Below, one piece after another: positions 8,570 through 17,597 of a stretch of 64,000 nt of DNA. How positions within the stretch are numbered: position 1 is the first letter of the stretch; each line of letters begins with the position of its first letter. The notes under the pieces are model-generated. The model saw only the letters and a list, made by a program, of their open reading frames with translations. It was not told the DNA's origin and made no database searches. The stretch is from Pseudomonas anuradhapurensis (GTDB lineage Bacteria > Pseudomonadota > Gammaproteobacteria > Pseudomonadales > Pseudomonadaceae), in NCBI RefSeq assembly GCF_014269225.2, contig NZ_CP077097.1:2429001-2493000 (forward strand), read 5' to 3'. Position numbers and translations under genes: made by a program.

Positions 8570-9004
8570 TCACTTGCTCCCGCCAGTCAGGATCTGCAGC
8601 GGGGCGAGGCCACGCTGCACGCTGGAATTGACCATGTTGGAGATGCCGTTGCCCGAGCCTGTGCCGCGTCCGCCGGAAAGGTTGGGCAGTTGTGTCTGCT
8701 GGCCGAGATTGCCGCCCAGGTTGTTGGTCTGCTGGGTGATCATGCTGCTGATCCCCGCGCCACTGCTGATGCTGGCGAAGTCGCCGTCACTCAGCTCGTT
8801 GGTTTGCCTGAGCACCTGGGCCGACGGGTTGGCATTGACGGTGGTGGGAGTCGGGTCGGGAATCAGCGGCGGGACCGTTGCGTTACGCGTCTGCACGTCG
8901 CGGGTGATGATGATGATGCCTTTGTCCGCCTGGGCAGTCAGGCTCAATGCAGCGAACAGGCAGAACAGCAACAGATGGTGAAAGCCTTTGTCAGTTTTCC
9001 TCAC
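8570..9004 (-). CDS. fapA: Fap system periplasmic protein FapA
   Basis: FapA is the first gene product of the Fap operon, a small exported protein that influences fibril composition and is found at low level in fibrils. The 144-residue protein starts with GTG at 9004; AAGGAG lies 9 bases upstream, which decides the start. A signal peptide ends near QADKG, followed by a basic/hydrophobic stretch (GIIIITRDVQTRN), a Pro-rich spacer and a low-complexity C-terminal half rich in Ser, Asn, Gln and Gly, with no enzymatic motif. It is followed by fapB after one base. Assignment depends mainly on position and composition. Confidence 0.9.
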   Translation of the reverse strand: MRKTDKGFHHLLLFCLFAALSLTAQADKGIIIITRDVQTRNATVPPLIPDPTPTTVNANPSAQVLRQTNELSDGDFASISSGAGISSMITQQTNNLGGNLGQQTQLPNLSGGRGTGSGNGISNMVNSSVQRGLAPLQILTGGSK

Positions 9005-9057
9005 GACGGCAGCTCCTTTTTTTGAGCGCTGGTCCGGTTCAGCGATGCGAACGGGAC

Positions 9058-9073
9058 AGCAGAAGGTGTGCCG
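9058..9073 (-). promoter_or_regulatory. Candidate sigma-54-type promoter of the fap operon
   Basis: On the minus strand the sequence CGGCACACCTTCTGCT places the GG and GC dinucleotides exactly 10 bases apart, as in the -24/-12 consensus TGGCAC-N5-TTGC, with GGCAC fully conserved. Transcription would start near 9047, leaving a leader of about 40 bases before the fapA GTG. Weaknesses are CT instead of TT before the -12 GC and C instead of T at the first position. Confidence 0.45.
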
Positions 9074-9244
9074 CTTTTGAAAAAGCGTGGTGGATCAACT
9101 GGTTAGGGCAAGGGGATGACAAACTGCGGCGTATTCTGTCTCAGCCGTGAAACAGGCGCCGCGGGGTGTTACCAGTCAAGCCGGTGGCGGCTTCGACGGC
9201 AAGGGGATTTTTGCCGGGGTGTTTCAGCACGTTGACAGTGCCCG

Positions 9245-9281
9245 CGAAACAGGGCGAAGGCCCCGCTGTTTCGGGGCTTTT
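9245..9281. terminator. Inverted repeat downstream of the nadR-like gene
   Basis: CGAAACAG (9245-9252) pairs with CTGTTTCG (9266-9273), with GGGC/GCCC extending inside, and TTTT follows at 9278-9281. It lies between the 3' end of the nadR-like gene and the fap promoter, and may isolate the fap operon from readthrough. The T-run is on the plus strand, so orientation is unclear. Confidence 0.4.
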
Positions 9282-9305
9282 GGTCCAACGAAGTGTGTCG
9301 AGGAT

Positions 9306-9875
9306 TTAACACTCTGTGAAACTGGCTGGCGTATCGCTATCAATCAGCCTAGCGACTGTTTGCAGCGCCAGCAACTGGCGTTGTGGCCAATCGCCTGCAA
9401 TTATTTCGTACGCCTGATCATGCCGTTGCAACCAGTGCAGGCTGTCGTCGAAGAAACGCTGGCGGTCGCTCAGTTCTGGCTGGCTGCGCTGGCCATCGGC
9501 AACCCAGTCCACCCCTTGCGGGCTAAGCAACAGGTGCAGGTGGTAATGCCGTGCCAGCAACGCCTGCTCCAGCCAGGGCGGGCAGTCACCGAACAGCGCC
9601 TGGCTCCACAGCATGTTGCTCAACAGGTGGGTATCGAGGATCAGCAGTGGCGGTGCTTTTGCACGGGCACTGTCTTCCCAGGCCAGTTGGCCGTGCGCGA
9701 TGGTGGGAATATCGGCATAGCAGGTGTCGCGGCATTCCTGGTCGATGAAGTGGCGCACGTATTCGGCCACCACCAAGCCGCCGAAACGCGCCTGGATCAC
9801 CCCGCTGAGCCAGCTTTTGCCGCTGGATTCCGGGCCGCACAGCACCAGCACCTTCATTTCCTGCGGCGTGGTCAT
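9306..9875 (-). CDS. NadR-like AAA ATPase (ribosylnicotinamide kinase-type)
   Basis: A 189-residue P-loop protein resembling the ribosylnicotinamide kinase domain of NadR, without the HTH and nucleotidyltransferase domains of full NadR. The Walker A motif GPESSGKS is at residues 14-21, matching NadR rather than generic kinases; LLILDTHLLSNMLW supplies a Walker B-like aspartate. The start at 9875 overlaps the pnuC stop by 4 bases (ATGA), showing translational coupling. Together the pair should import and phosphorylate nicotinamide riboside for NAD salvage. The alternative is a thiamine- or other vitamin-specific pair, since PnuC relatives vary in substrate; no riboswitch was found upstream to decide. 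Confidence 0.8.
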   Translation of the reverse strand: MTTPQEMKVLVLCGPESSGKSWLSGVIQARFGGLVVAEYVRHFIDQECRDTCYADIPTIAHGQLAWEDSARAKAPPLLILDTHLLSNMLWSQALFGDCPPWLEQALLARHYHLHLLLSPQGVDWVADGQRSQPELSDRQRFFDDSLHWLQRHDQAYEIIAGDWPQRQLLALQTVARLIDSDTPASFTEC

Positions 9876-10438
9876 GCTTGTACCAGTGCCGGGTCGCGTT
9901 GCCATTCCAGCCAGCCGCGCACGGCGATCAGGGTGAGCACGGCGAAGAAGCCGGCGGTGAAGTACAGCTGCTGGTGCAGGTACTGGCCGACGTAGATGAT
10001 GTCCACCACCACCCAAAGCGGCCAGCACTGCAGGCGTTTTTGCGCCATCCACAATTGCGCAACCAGGCTGAACCCGGTCAGGCTGGCGTCCAGCCAGGGC
10101 AGGGCGGCGTCGGTCCAGTTGGCCATGGCGGCGCCCAGCGTGGCGCTCAGCAGCACTCCGGCGGCCAGGCCGCCGAGCAGTGCAGGGCGCTGCAGGCGTG
10201 AAACCTGGCGGGCATCTTCAACATGGCCCGGACGTTTCCATTGCCACCAGCCGTACAGTTGTAGGATGGCGTAGGCCAGTTGCAGCAGCATGCCCGAATA
10301 CAGTTTCACTTCGTAGAACAACCAGCCATAGATCAGCACCATGACCAGGCCGATCGGCCAGCACCAGGCGTTCTGCTTGACAGTGAGCCAGACAGCGATG
10401 ACGCCGAGGACGGCGGCGATGAGTTCAAGGCCGGACAT
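9872..10438 (-). CDS. pnuC: PnuC-family vitamin (nicotinamide riboside) transporter
   Basis: A 188-residue inner-membrane facilitator of the PnuC family with about seven hydrophobic helices. Characteristic parts are LTVKQNAWCWPIGLVMVLIY near residue 20 and the substrate-pore segment WPLWVVVDIIYVGQYLHQQL near 140, including the aromatic/Asp arrangement typical of PnuC. It is the first gene of a two-gene unit with the NadR-like kinase, which traps the imported nucleoside by phosphorylation. It stands 113 bases after the chemoreceptor gene's stop, with a terminator-like hairpin in between, so it has its own promoter. Confidence 0.9.
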   Translation of the reverse strand: MSGLELIAAVLGVIAVWLTVKQNAWCWPIGLVMVLIYGWLFYEVKLYSGMLLQLAYAILQLYGWWQWKRPGHVEDARQVSRLQRPALLGGLAAGVLLSATLGAAMANWTDAALPWLDASLTGFSLVAQLWMAQKRLQCWPLWVVVDIIYVGQYLHQQLYFTAGFFAVLTLIAVRGWLEWQRDPALVQA

Positions 10439-10519
10439 CGGCGATCCTTGGAAAGATTATCGGAGAGGGCGGCGATTGTAGCGGGTCGCCAGGACAAGGT
10501 GTAGGGCGTCGGCGAAGCG

Positions 10520-10538
10520 GGGGCTGCAAAGCAGCCCC
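10520..10538. terminator. Hairpin terminator after the chemoreceptor gene
   Basis: GGGGCTGC and GCAGCCCC pair around AAA, 13 bases past the chemoreceptor stop. No T-run follows on the minus strand. The same 8-bp stem occurs at 28223-28241 next to xthA, suggesting a recurrent terminator-type element of this genome. Confidence 0.6.
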
Positions 10539-10551
10539 GGCGTTCTCGACC

Positions 10552-12186
10552 TTAAACCCGGAATTGCCGCAACAGCTGCTCCAGCTCTTCGCTCAAACGC
10601 CCCAGCGCCACTCCGGCTTCACTGGACTGGCGCGCGGCATCGGCGGTCTGTTGCGACAAGCCGGCGGTATCCAGCACGTTGCGGTTGATCTCCTCGACTA
10701 CATGCGACTGCTGCAAGGTGGCGCTGGCAATCGAGGCGTTCAAGGCGGTGAGGTTGTTCAGTGCCTGGTTGATGGCGTCCAGGCTGGCACCGGCTTCACG
10801 GGCTTGTTCGACCGTCTGGCGCGAGGCTTCGCTGCTGGTGTCGATGGCCTTGACTGCCGCGTCCGACTGGCTTTGCAGGTGCTCGATCATGGTGTGGATC
10901 TCGGCCGTCGACTGCGCCGTGCGCTGGGCCAGCAGGCGCACCTCGTCGGCGACCACGGCAAAGCCACGGCCTTGCTCGCCGGCCCGTGCCGCCTCGATGG
11001 CCGCGTTCAGCGCCAACAGGTTGGTCTGTTCGGCGATGGAGCGGATAACGTCCAGCACGCCACCGATGCGGGTGCTGTGCCCGGCCAGCTCACGGATCAC
11101 CTGCACGGCCTGGTCAATGGTCAGCGACAGCTGGTCGATCTGCGCCAGGCTGCCGTGGATGGCCTGCTGGCCGTGCGCCACCTGCTGCTGCGCTGTACGC
11201 ATTTCCCCGGCGGCCTGCTCAGCGGTCTTGGCCACGTCCTGCACGGCGTAGGTGACCTCGTTGACGGCGGTCGCCACTTGGTCCATCTGCAGCGATTGCT
11301 GGGCGCTGTGCTGCTGCGCGGCGCCGGCATTGTCACCCACATGCCCGGCCGACTGGGCCAAAGCATGGGCTGCCCCCTGCAACTGGCCGACCACACCTTG
11401 CAGCTTGCCGTTGAAGCGGTTGAAGTGCTCGCCCAGGTGGGTGATTTCGTCGCGGCCGTGGGTGTCCAGGCGCCGGGTCAGGTCGCTTTCGCCGCTGGCG
11501 ATGTTGCCCATGGCCTGCACCGCTTCCTGCAGCGGGCGCGCGATGCTGCGGGCAATCAGCATCACCACCAGCGCCATCAGCACGGCAATGGCCAGGCCGA
11601 CCAGCGAGGCGTCGCGCAACTGGCGGTTGAACTCGGCCTGCACGTCATCGACGTAGACGCCCGAGCCAATGATCCAGCCCCACGGCTTGAACAGCTGGAT
11701 ATACGACGTCTTGGCCACCGGCTCGCTGGCACCGGGCTTGGGCCAGCGGTAGTTGACCGGCCCGGCATCCTGTTTGCGGGCCAGTGCGACCATCTCGTTG
11801 AACAAGGCAAAGCCGTCGGGGTCACGGATGCCCGACAGGTCCTGGCCGTCGAGCTTGGGGTTGGCCGGATGCATGATCATCTTCGGCCCCAGGTCGTTGA
11901 TCCAGAAGTAGTCGTCATGGTCGTAGCGCAGCGCGCGCACCACTTGCAATGCCTGTTGCTGGGCCGCTTCGCGGCTGAGCGTGCCGGCCGCCTCCAGCCC
12001 TTGGTAATAGGCCAGTACACCGGCGGCAGTCTGCACCACGTGGCGGGTCTTTTCCGCTTTGGCCTGGTACAGGTCGCCATGGATCTGGCGCAGCATCAGC
12101 AGGCCCAGCACCAGCAGCATGGCCACCGCGACCAGCAGGATCAGCCACAGGCGGCGGCTGATAGACATCGATCTCAGGGTTTTCAT
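10552..12186 (-). CDS. mcpP: Methyl-accepting chemotaxis protein with sCache_2 sensor (probably McpP)
   Basis: A 544-residue chemoreceptor. Layout: TM1 about 8-32, a periplasmic single-Cache (sCache_2) sensor about 35-180 with [20 protein letters not shown] and [15 protein letters not shown]2 about 185-207, HAMP to about 260, and the signalling domain with the conserved hairpin tip [20 protein letters not shown]. The P. putida receptor of this type next to uppP is McpP, which senses acetate, propionate, pyruvate and lactate; that identity is by architecture and recalled synteny. GGGAG lies 8 bases before the ATG at 12186, so this start is preferred over one 5 codons upstream. No C-terminal CheR-tethering pentapeptide is visible (it ends LLRQFRV). 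Confidence 0.88.
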   Translation of the reverse strand: MKTLRSMSISRRLWLILLVAVAMLLVLGLLMLRQIHGDLYQAKAEKTRHVVQTAAGVLAYYQGLEAAGTLSREAAQQQALQVVRALRYDHDDYFWINDLGPKMIMHPANPKLDGQDLSGIRDPDGFALFNEMVALARKQDAGPVNYRWPKPGASEPVAKTSYIQLFKPWGWIIGSGVYVDDVQAEFNRQLRDASLVGLAIAVLMALVVMLIARSIARPLQEAVQAMGNIASGESDLTRRLDTHGRDEITHLGEHFNRFNGKLQGVVGQLQGAAHALAQSAGHVGDNAGAAQQHSAQQSLQMDQVATAVNEVTYAVQDVAKTAEQAAGEMRTAQQQVAHGQQAIHGSLAQIDQLSLTIDQAVQVIRELAGHSTRIGGVLDVIRSIAEQTNLLALNAAIEAARAGEQGRGFAVVADEVRLLAQRTAQSTAEIHTMIEHLQSQSDAAVKAIDTSSEASRQTVEQAREAGASLDAINQALNNLTALNASIASATLQQSHVVEEINRNVLDTAGLSQQTADAARQSSEAGVALGRLSEELEQLLRQFRV

Positions 12187-12483
12187 CCACAGCTCCCGCA
12201 TTGTTCTTTTTATTCAGGTGCATCCAAGCATGCTTTACGCCATGGCCGTACTCGACTAATGGCTAAGTGCTATGCGACTGATAGTCTGCAGCGGTCGTAC
12301 AAGGCGATTGCAAAGGCGCTCTGCTAGGATGTCGGCCGCGCAAGATGAAACCTTTAGGCGGGGCGAACTTTTCTGCTGGCATTGCGCCCAACAGACGCTG
12401 TAAAACAGCCGGGCCGCGCGCGGCAATTTCAAGCAAATCAAGAACAAGGGGCCTGCAACGAGCAGCGCCTCAGCGGGGGAATG

Positions 12484-13314
12484 ATGGATTTTTGGACTGC
12501 CTTTCAGGCAATCATCTTGGGTGTGGTCGAAGGGCTGACGGAGTTTCTGCCGATATCCAGTACCGGCCACCAGATCATCGTCGCCGACCTGATCGGGTTT
12601 GCTGGCGAACGGGCCATGGCTTTCAACATCATCATTCAGCTGGCGGCGATCCTGGCGGTGGTGTGGGAGTTTCGTAGCAAGATCCTCGACGTGGTCTTCG
12701 GCCTGGCCAGCCAGCCGACGGCGCGGCGTTTCACCGGCAACCTGTTGCTGGCGTTCCTGCCGGCGGTGGTACTGGGCGTGCTGTTCGCCGACCTGATCCA
12801 TGCCTACCTGTTCAACCCGATTACCGTGGCAGCGGCACTGGTGGTGGGTGGGGTGATCATGCTCTGGGCCGAGCGTCGCGAGCATCGCGTGGAGGTCGAC
12901 CATGTAGACGACATGCGCTGGAGCCATGCCTTGAAGATCGGCTTCATCCAGTGCCTGGCGATGATCCCGGGCACTTCGCGCTCCGGCTCGACCATTATCG
13001 GTGGGCTGCTGTTCGGCCTGTCGCGCAAGGCAGCGACCGAGTTCTCGTTTTTCCTGGCGATGCCGACCATGGTGGGCGCAGCGGTGTATTCGGGCTACAA
13101 GTACCGCGATCTGTTCCAGCCCGGCGACCTGCCGGTGTTTGCCCTTGGCTTCGTGACCTCGTTCATTTTTGCCATGATCGCCGTGCGCGCGCTGCTGAAG
13201 TTCATTGCCAACCACAGCTACGCGGCATTTGCCTGGTATCGCATCGCCTTCGGCCTGCTGATCCTGGCGACCTGGCAGTTCGGTTGGGTTGACTGGGCCA
13301 CCGCACATGGCTGA
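12484..13314 (+). CDS. uppP: Undecaprenyl-diphosphate phosphatase UppP (BacA)
   Basis: Dephosphorylates undecaprenyl pyrophosphate to recycle the lipid carrier of peptidoglycan and other cell-wall glycans, and gives bacitracin tolerance. The 276-residue polytopic protein has both family signature motifs: [16 protein letters not shown] near the N-terminus and the phosphatase loop [10 protein letters not shown] in the middle. Two adjacent ATGs (12481 and 12484) follow GGGGGA; the second gives the better spacing and the usual MDFWTAFQ start. Its 3' end overlaps the DUF1294 gene by 8 bases. Pseudomonads often have more than one UppP, so it may not be the only copy. Confidence 0.95.
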   Translation: MDFWTAFQAIILGVVEGLTEFLPISSTGHQIIVADLIGFAGERAMAFNIIIQLAAILAVVWEFRSKILDVVFGLASQPTARRFTGNLLLAFLPAVVLGVLFADLIHAYLFNPITVAAALVVGGVIMLWAERREHRVEVDHVDDMRWSHALKIGFIQCLAMIPGTSRSGSTIIGGLLFGLSRKAATEFSFFLAMPTMVGAAVYSGYKYRDLFQPGDLPVFALGFVTSFIFAMIAVRALLKFIANHSYAAFAWYRIAFGLLILATWQFGWVDWATAHG

Positions 13315-13720
13315 GGCGGCCAGGGGTGTACGCCTGGAAGGCGTACGCAACGCGCGCCTGAAGCTGCTGTTGTTGGGCCTGCTGTGCCTGCTGCCGGGCC
13401 TCGGCGCGGCGCGCATGGCCTGGGTCGACCAGGCCTGGTGGCCACTGGCGTTGTACCCGGCGATGAGCCTGATCAGCCTGCTGCTGTACTGGCAGGACAA
13501 GCAACAGGCCCGCACCCAGGCCTGGCGTACGCCAGAAAAGGTGCTGCATGCCAGTGAGCTGCTGGGTGGCTGGCCGGGGGCACTGCTGGCGCAACAGCTG
13601 TTCCGCCACAAGACCCGCAAGGTCTCGTATCAGCTGGTGTGCTGGGGGATCGTGCTGCTGCACCAGGTGTTCTGGGCGGACTGGCTGTTGCTTGGCGGGC
13701 GTTATCTGGCCGTTGGCTGA
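13307..13720 (+). CDS. DUF1294 family small membrane protein
   Basis: A 137-residue membrane protein of the DUF1294 family. Three or four hydrophobic helices flank the diagnostic loop with [33 protein letters not shown] and K-S-Y. In many proteins this domain is fused behind a cold-shock domain; here it stands alone after a short charged N-terminus. The ATG at 13307 overlaps the end of uppP by 8 bases, so the two genes are probably co-translated, although a functional link to lipid carrier recycling is only an inference. Function unknown. Confidence 0.85.
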   Translation: MAEAARGVRLEGVRNARLKLLLLGLLCLLPGLGAARMAWVDQAWWPLALYPAMSLISLLLYWQDKQQARTQAWRTPEKVLHASELLGGWPGALLAQQLFRHKTRKVSYQLVCWGIVLLHQVFWADWLLLGGRYLAVG

Positions 13721-13737
13721 TACGCCGCTGTGCCAGC

Positions 13738-13782
13738 CCTCTTCGCGGTAACCCTGCTCTTACAGGTGAAGCCGCGAAGAGG
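13738..13782. repeat. REP-like inverted repeat between convergent genes
   Basis: CCTCTTCGCGG (13738-13748) is the reverse complement of CCGCGAAGAGG (13772-13782). The core is the same as in the REP at 53965-54030. It lies between the convergent DUF1294 and MmcQ/YjbR genes and probably serves both as terminator. Confidence 0.75.
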
Positions 13783-13796
13783 CCAGCAGAGATAGG

Positions 13797-14156
13797 TCAA
13801 AGCAGTAGCCCTGCCTGCAGTCGTTTGGGCAAGCGCTGGACCACCAGCTGGTGCGAGCGCCGCAGCAAATCACACAGCTCGTCGCGCCCCATCGGATAGG
13901 GCGGCGCCATGCTGATCCACCGCGCCCGTGCCAGATACGGCGCAGGCCGCACCCCCGGGCGATCGCAATAGCCGAGAAACAGCTCGTCGGCGACCTTGAA
14001 CGACAAGCCAGCGCCCGCCAGGTCGAGCACCGCGAACATCTTGTTGCCCGCCACCGAGAACACCCGAATGCCACCCCATTTGTAGTCTTCCCGCGCCCCG
14101 GGCAGGCTCAGGCAGTACGCCGGCACCTCGGTTTCGCTCATGTGCCGTTCAGACAT
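13797..14156 (-). CDS. MmcQ/YjbR family DNA-binding-like protein
   Basis: A 119-residue protein of the MmcQ/YjbR (CyaY-like fold) family. Recognisable segments are the N-terminal LPGAREDYKWGG, the hydrophobic core FSVAGNKMFAVLDLAGAGLSFK, and the C-terminal DLLRRSHQLVVQRLPKRL, equivalent to the family's final helix. The start at 14156 has GGAG 6 bases upstream and overlaps the LysR gene's stop by 8 bases, so the two genes form a unit on the minus strand. Structures in this family suggest nucleic-acid binding, but no biological role is established. Confidence 0.85.
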   Translation of the reverse strand: MSERHMSETEVPAYCLSLPGAREDYKWGGIRVFSVAGNKMFAVLDLAGAGLSFKVADELFLGYCDRPGVRPAPYLARARWISMAPPYPMGRDELCDLLRRSHQLVVQRLPKRLQAGLLL

Positions 14157-15051
14157 ACTGTTCTCCACAGGCCTCGAACGAGGCGGCCAGGTGGTCGATC
14201 CACACCCGTACCGCAGGCAGCACGCCACGCCGGTGCGGATATACCGCCTGCAGGTAGCCACCCGGTAACGACCAGTCCGGCAGCAGGCGCACCAGTTCGC
14301 CGCGTGCCAGTTCTTCCTCGCAGAACATGCTGGGCAGCGCGGTGAACCCGAGGCCTGCCCGTACAGCAGCATTACGTACTACGAAATCATCGATCGCCAG
14401 GCGTGGTTCCAAGGCGATTTCCTGCTGTTTGCCGTGCGGGCCGAACAAGCGGAAGTGTACCAGTCGGTCCGCTTCGGCAGCGCCCAGCACTGGTAACGAT
14501 GCCAACTCAGCGGGTTCGCGAATGTGGTCGGCGAAACCTGGCGCGGCAACCAGTTGCATCTGCGCCTGGCGCAGGCGCCGGGTCACCAGGGCCGGGTCTT
14601 CATCGCCCAGGTCGCGCACCCGCAGCGCCACGTCGATGCCTTCCGATATCAGGTCGACCCGGCGGTTGAGCAGCACCATGTCCAGCTGCACCAGCGGGTA
14701 TTGCTCAAGAAAGCGGCTGATCACCTCCGGCAGAAAGGCATGGGCCAACGCCACCGGGCAGGACACCCGCAAGCGCCCACGCGGTTCGCTGCTCATGCTG
14801 GCCACCGCTTCGTCGGCGGCTTCGGCCTCAAGCAGCATGGCCTGGCAGTGGTGCAGGTAGCGCTCGCCAACGGCGGTGAGCTTCAGTTGCCGCGTGGTGC
14901 GCTGCAGCAGGCGAGTGCCCAGGCGTTCTTCCAGCTCGGCAATGCGCCGCGACAGCCGCGACTTGGGGATGCCCAGTTGGCGACCGGCTGCGGCGAAACC
15001 GCCGGCCTCGACTACGCGGGCAAAATAGAAAAGGTTGTTGAGGTCTTGCAT
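14149..15051 (-). CDS. LysR-family transcriptional regulator
   Basis: A 300-residue LysR-type regulator. The N-terminal winged HTH (about 1-60) shows FARVVEAGGFAAAGRQLGIP and SRLSRRIAELEERLGTRLLQ; residues 90-295 form the periplasmic-binding-like effector domain (RGRLRVSCPVALAHAFLPEV). It is divergent from azoR, the classical arrangement for a LysR regulator controlling its neighbour, and an imperfect dyad lies between them. It is most like the AaeR/quinone-responsive subgroup found beside azoreductases and pirins in Pseudomonas, so a quinone or aromatic effector is plausible but unproven. Confidence 0.9.
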   Translation of the reverse strand: MQDLNNLFYFARVVEAGGFAAAGRQLGIPKSRLSRRIAELEERLGTRLLQRTTRQLKLTAVGERYLHHCQAMLLEAEAADEAVASMSSEPRGRLRVSCPVALAHAFLPEVISRFLEQYPLVQLDMVLLNRRVDLISEGIDVALRVRDLGDEDPALVTRRLRQAQMQLVAAPGFADHIREPAELASLPVLGAAEADRLVHFRLFGPHGKQQEIALEPRLAIDDFVVRNAAVRAGLGFTALPSMFCEEELARGELVRLLPDWSLPGGYLQAVYPHRRGVLPAVRVWIDHLAASFEACGEQYV

Positions 15052-15064
15052 GGGTATGTCTCAC

Positions 15065-15082
15065 TGTTCCATCTGTGGGACA
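15065..15082. promoter_or_regulatory. Candidate LysR-type operator between lysR and azoR
   Basis: TGTTCC-N6-GGGACA is an inverted repeat with one mismatch, containing the T-N11-A spacing of LysR boxes. It starts 14 bases upstream of the lysR ATG and about 100 bases upstream of azoR, consistent with autorepression and divergent control. Confidence 0.4.
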
Positions 15083-15184
15083 AACTAACGCATTTTTGCT
15101 GACTTATCAGCCATTGGCTCCCTCGGTAGGATTCTCTCCATCGTGATCGCCCACTGTCGCGGTCGTCATTCACAGGAGAGTCCC

Positions 15185-15796
15185 ATGAAACTGTTGCACA
15201 TCGATTCGAGCATCCTGGGCGACAATTCCGCCTCCCGCCAACTGAGCCGCGAAGTGGTCGAAGCCTGGAAAGCTGCCGACCCGAGCGTGGAGGTGGTGTA
15301 CCGCGACTTGGCCGCTGACGCCATCGCCCACTTCTCTGCGGCCACCCTGGTAGCGGCGGGCACCCCGGAAGACGTGCGCGATGCAGCCCAGGCCTTCGAG
15401 GCCAAGCTCAGCGCAGAAACCCTGGAAGAGTTCCTGGCGGCGGATGCCGTGGTGATCGGCGCGCCGATGTACAACTTCACCGTGCCGACCCAGCTCAAGG
15501 CCTGGATCGACCGCGTGGCCGTCGCCGGCAAGACCTTCCGCTACACCGAAGCCGGCCCGGAAGGCCTGTGCGGCAACAAGAAAGTCGTGCTGGTGTCCAC
15601 CGCCGGCGGCCTGCACGCTGGCCAGCCGAGCGGTGCCGGGCATGAGGAATTCCTCAAGGTGTTCCTGGGCTTCATCGGCATCACCGACCTGGAAATCGTC
15701 CGCGCCCATGGCCTGGCCTACGGCCCTGAGCAGCGCAGCCAGGCGATCGACGCTGCCCAGGCGCAAATTGCCAACGAGCTGTTTGCGGCTGCCTGA
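15185..15796 (+). CDS. azoR: FMN-dependent NADH:quinone/azo oxidoreductase AzoR
   Basis: A 203-residue flavodoxin-like homodimeric reductase that uses NADH and FMN to reduce quinones, azo dyes and nitroaromatics, protecting the cell from electrophilic quinones. Typical segments are the N-terminal phosphate-binding loop [17 protein letters not shown], the FMN-contacting [19 protein letters not shown] and the STAGGLHAG loop. The ATG at 15185 has GGAGAG upstream. It is divergent from a LysR gene likely to control it. Pseudomonas putida carries several AzoR paralogues; which one this is cannot be told from the window. Confidence 0.93.
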   Translation: MKLLHIDSSILGDNSASRQLSREVVEAWKAADPSVEVVYRDLAADAIAHFSAATLVAAGTPEDVRDAAQAFEAKLSAETLEEFLAADAVVIGAPMYNFTVPTQLKAWIDRVAVAGKTFRYTEAGPEGLCGNKKVVLVSTAGGLHAGQPSGAGHEEFLKVFLGFIGITDLEIVRAHGLAYGPEQRSQAIDAAQAQIANELFAAA

Positions 15797-15838
15797 GTCA
15801 GGTACCAAACGCTGACGCTGTAACAGCGGCCTTGTGTC

Positions 15839-15912
15839 GCGAAAGAGCCGCAAGGCGGCCCCGGAGGTCTCGGCGATAACGCTGAAACTGGGGCCGTCTT
15901 GCGGCTCTTCGC
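15839..15912. repeat. Inverted repeat between azoR and the NCS1 permease gene
   Basis: GCGAAAGAGCCGCAAGGC continuing to GGCCCC (15839-15862) pairs with GGGGCCGTCTTGCGGCTC ending TTCGC (15890-15912) with few mismatches. It sits between two convergent genes and is likely a bidirectional terminator of REP type. Confidence 0.7.
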
Positions 15913-15962
15913 TGCATAACCGCGTCGGCCTGTCGGTTGATACAGGCGCGTTTCTGCGCGGC

Positions 15963-17360
15963 TCAGTGACTCTCAGGCACGATCATCGACACGGGCGCGT
16001 GGTGGGCCCGCTGGCGTGCCGCCAGGTAGTACAGCACGCTCGGTACTACCAGGCCGATCAGCCACGATACATCCACACCGCCCAGGTGCTCGACCATCGG
16101 CCCCGTGTACAGCTTGGTGTCGATGAACGGCATCTGGACCAGCACGCCGACGCTGTAGACGATGATCCCGGGCCAGTTCCAGCGGCCATAGCGGCCCTGT
16201 GGGTCGGCGAGGGCAGGGATGTCGTAACGTTCCTTGGTGATGAAGTAGTAGTCGACCAGGTTGACCGCGCTCCACGGCACGAAGAACGTCAGCAGGAACA
16301 GGATGAACGACTTGAATGCGCTGAGAAACGAATGCTGGCCAAGCAGGGCAACCAGGGTCGCGGCACCGACGATTGCCAGGACGAACAGCAGGCGCTGTAG
16401 CCGACTGATCGCCAAGTGGCCGCGAAAGCCGCTGATGATGGTGGCAATGCACATGAAGCTGCCATAGGAATTCAGCGTCGAGATGGTCACCTTGCCGAAG
16501 GCGATGCAGAAATACAGCAGCGCTGCGCTGCTGCCGGCACCGCCCAGGCCAACGATGTATGCCACTTCATGGCCGGCGAACTGGCCACCGGCGATAGCCA
16601 CGGCAAATACCCCGAGCACCATTGATGCTTGCGCGCCGATCACCGAGCCCAACCCGGCAGCGAGGAAAGTCTTGCCTGGCGAGGTGCTGCTTGGCAGGTA
16701 GCGCGAATAGTCGGCGACATAAGGGCCGAAGGCGATCTGCCAGGACGCCGCAAGTGACACCGCGAGCATGAACGATGCCCAGCTGAAGTGGCGGTTGTCC
16801 AGTAGTTGCCCGATGTCGGCCAGCATCAGGATGCGGCTGAACAGGTAGACGAAGGCAATGATCCCCAGCACGCTGGCGACTCGCCCGATCCAGTGGATCA
16901 CCCGGTAGCCGGCCAAGGTGGCGAGAACGATGACGCTGGCGAAAACCAGGATGCCGGCGCTGTCGCTGACGTCCAACAGTTGGCCGATTGCCTGCCCGGA
17001 GAGTACCGTGCCGGTAGCGGTAAAGCCCAGGTACATCAGGCACACCAGCACCATCGGTATGGCTGCGCCATAGACCCCGAACTGCACGCGGCTGGAAATC
17101 ATCTGCGGCAGCCCGAGGCGTGGGCCCTGGGCTGCATGCAGGGCCATTACCGCGCCACCGATCAATTGGCCGAGCAACAGGCCAATCAATGACCAGAACA
17201 CATCGCCACCGAGCACCACGGCCAGCGCGCCGGTCACGATCGCAGTGATCTGCAGGTTGGCGCCGAGCCACAGGGTGAACTGGCTGTACACGCGCCCATG
17301 GCGTTCAGTTTCGGGGATGTAGTCGATCGAGCGCCGCTCGAATACGGGTTTGCTGGTCAT
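15963..17360 (-). CDS. NCS1-family purine/cytosine-type permease
   Basis: A 465-residue, about 12-helix transporter of the nucleobase:cation symporter-1 family (CodB-like). Features are the N-terminal ERRSIDYIPETERHGRVYSQ, the first helix FTLWLGANLQITAIVTGALA containing the family's conserved Asn, PRLGLPQMISSRVQFG of TM3, and the later PWSAVNLVDYYFI. The start at 17360 (MTSKPVFERR) has GGAG about 9 bases upstream and is preferred over one 6 codons earlier. No catabolic deaminase lies beside it, so the substrate (cytosine, purine, hydantoin or thiamine precursor) is not indicated. Confidence 0.88.
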   Translation of the reverse strand: MTSKPVFERRSIDYIPETERHGRVYSQFTLWLGANLQITAIVTGALAVVLGGDVFWSLIGLLLGQLIGGAVMALHAAQGPRLGLPQMISSRVQFGVYGAAIPMVLVCLMYLGFTATGTVLSGQAIGQLLDVSDSAGILVFASVIVLATLAGYRVIHWIGRVASVLGIIAFVYLFSRILMLADIGQLLDNRHFSWASFMLAVSLAASWQIAFGPYVADYSRYLPSSTSPGKTFLAAGLGSVIGAQASMVLGVFAVAIAGGQFAGHEVAYIVGLGGAGSSAALLYFCIAFGKVTISTLNSYGSFMCIATIISGFRGHLAISRLQRLLFVLAIVGAATLVALLGQHSFLSAFKSFILFLLTFFVPWSAVNLVDYYFITKERYDIPALADPQGRYGRWNWPGIIVYSVGVLVQMPFIDTKLYTGPMVEHLGGVDVSWLIGLVVPSVLYYLAARQRAHHAPVSMIVPESH

Positions 17361-17597
17361 TCGGTGGCTCCGCTTCATTGTATTTGTGTAAGCGAGTCAG
17401 TCATCGATGGGGCACGGGGCGGATGACGTTGGCGTCATGTGAGCATGTATATACAAGCAGGGTCAAGCGAGGGTGTCGCGAATGGAACAGTGGCACTGTT
17501 GCGCAATGATGGGCTGCAACTGTGCCGGTCCCCAGTGAAGGAATAGCCTTATGCTGTAACGAAATATGTCTAAAAAGCCTGGAAGAAGGATGCTGCA

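Noticed and set aside
10439-10551. Riboswitch (thiamine or NAD class) upstream of pnuC
   Set aside because: No conserved thi-box-like or NAD-II-like core was seen; the only structure is the terminator hairpin of the chemoreceptor gene.
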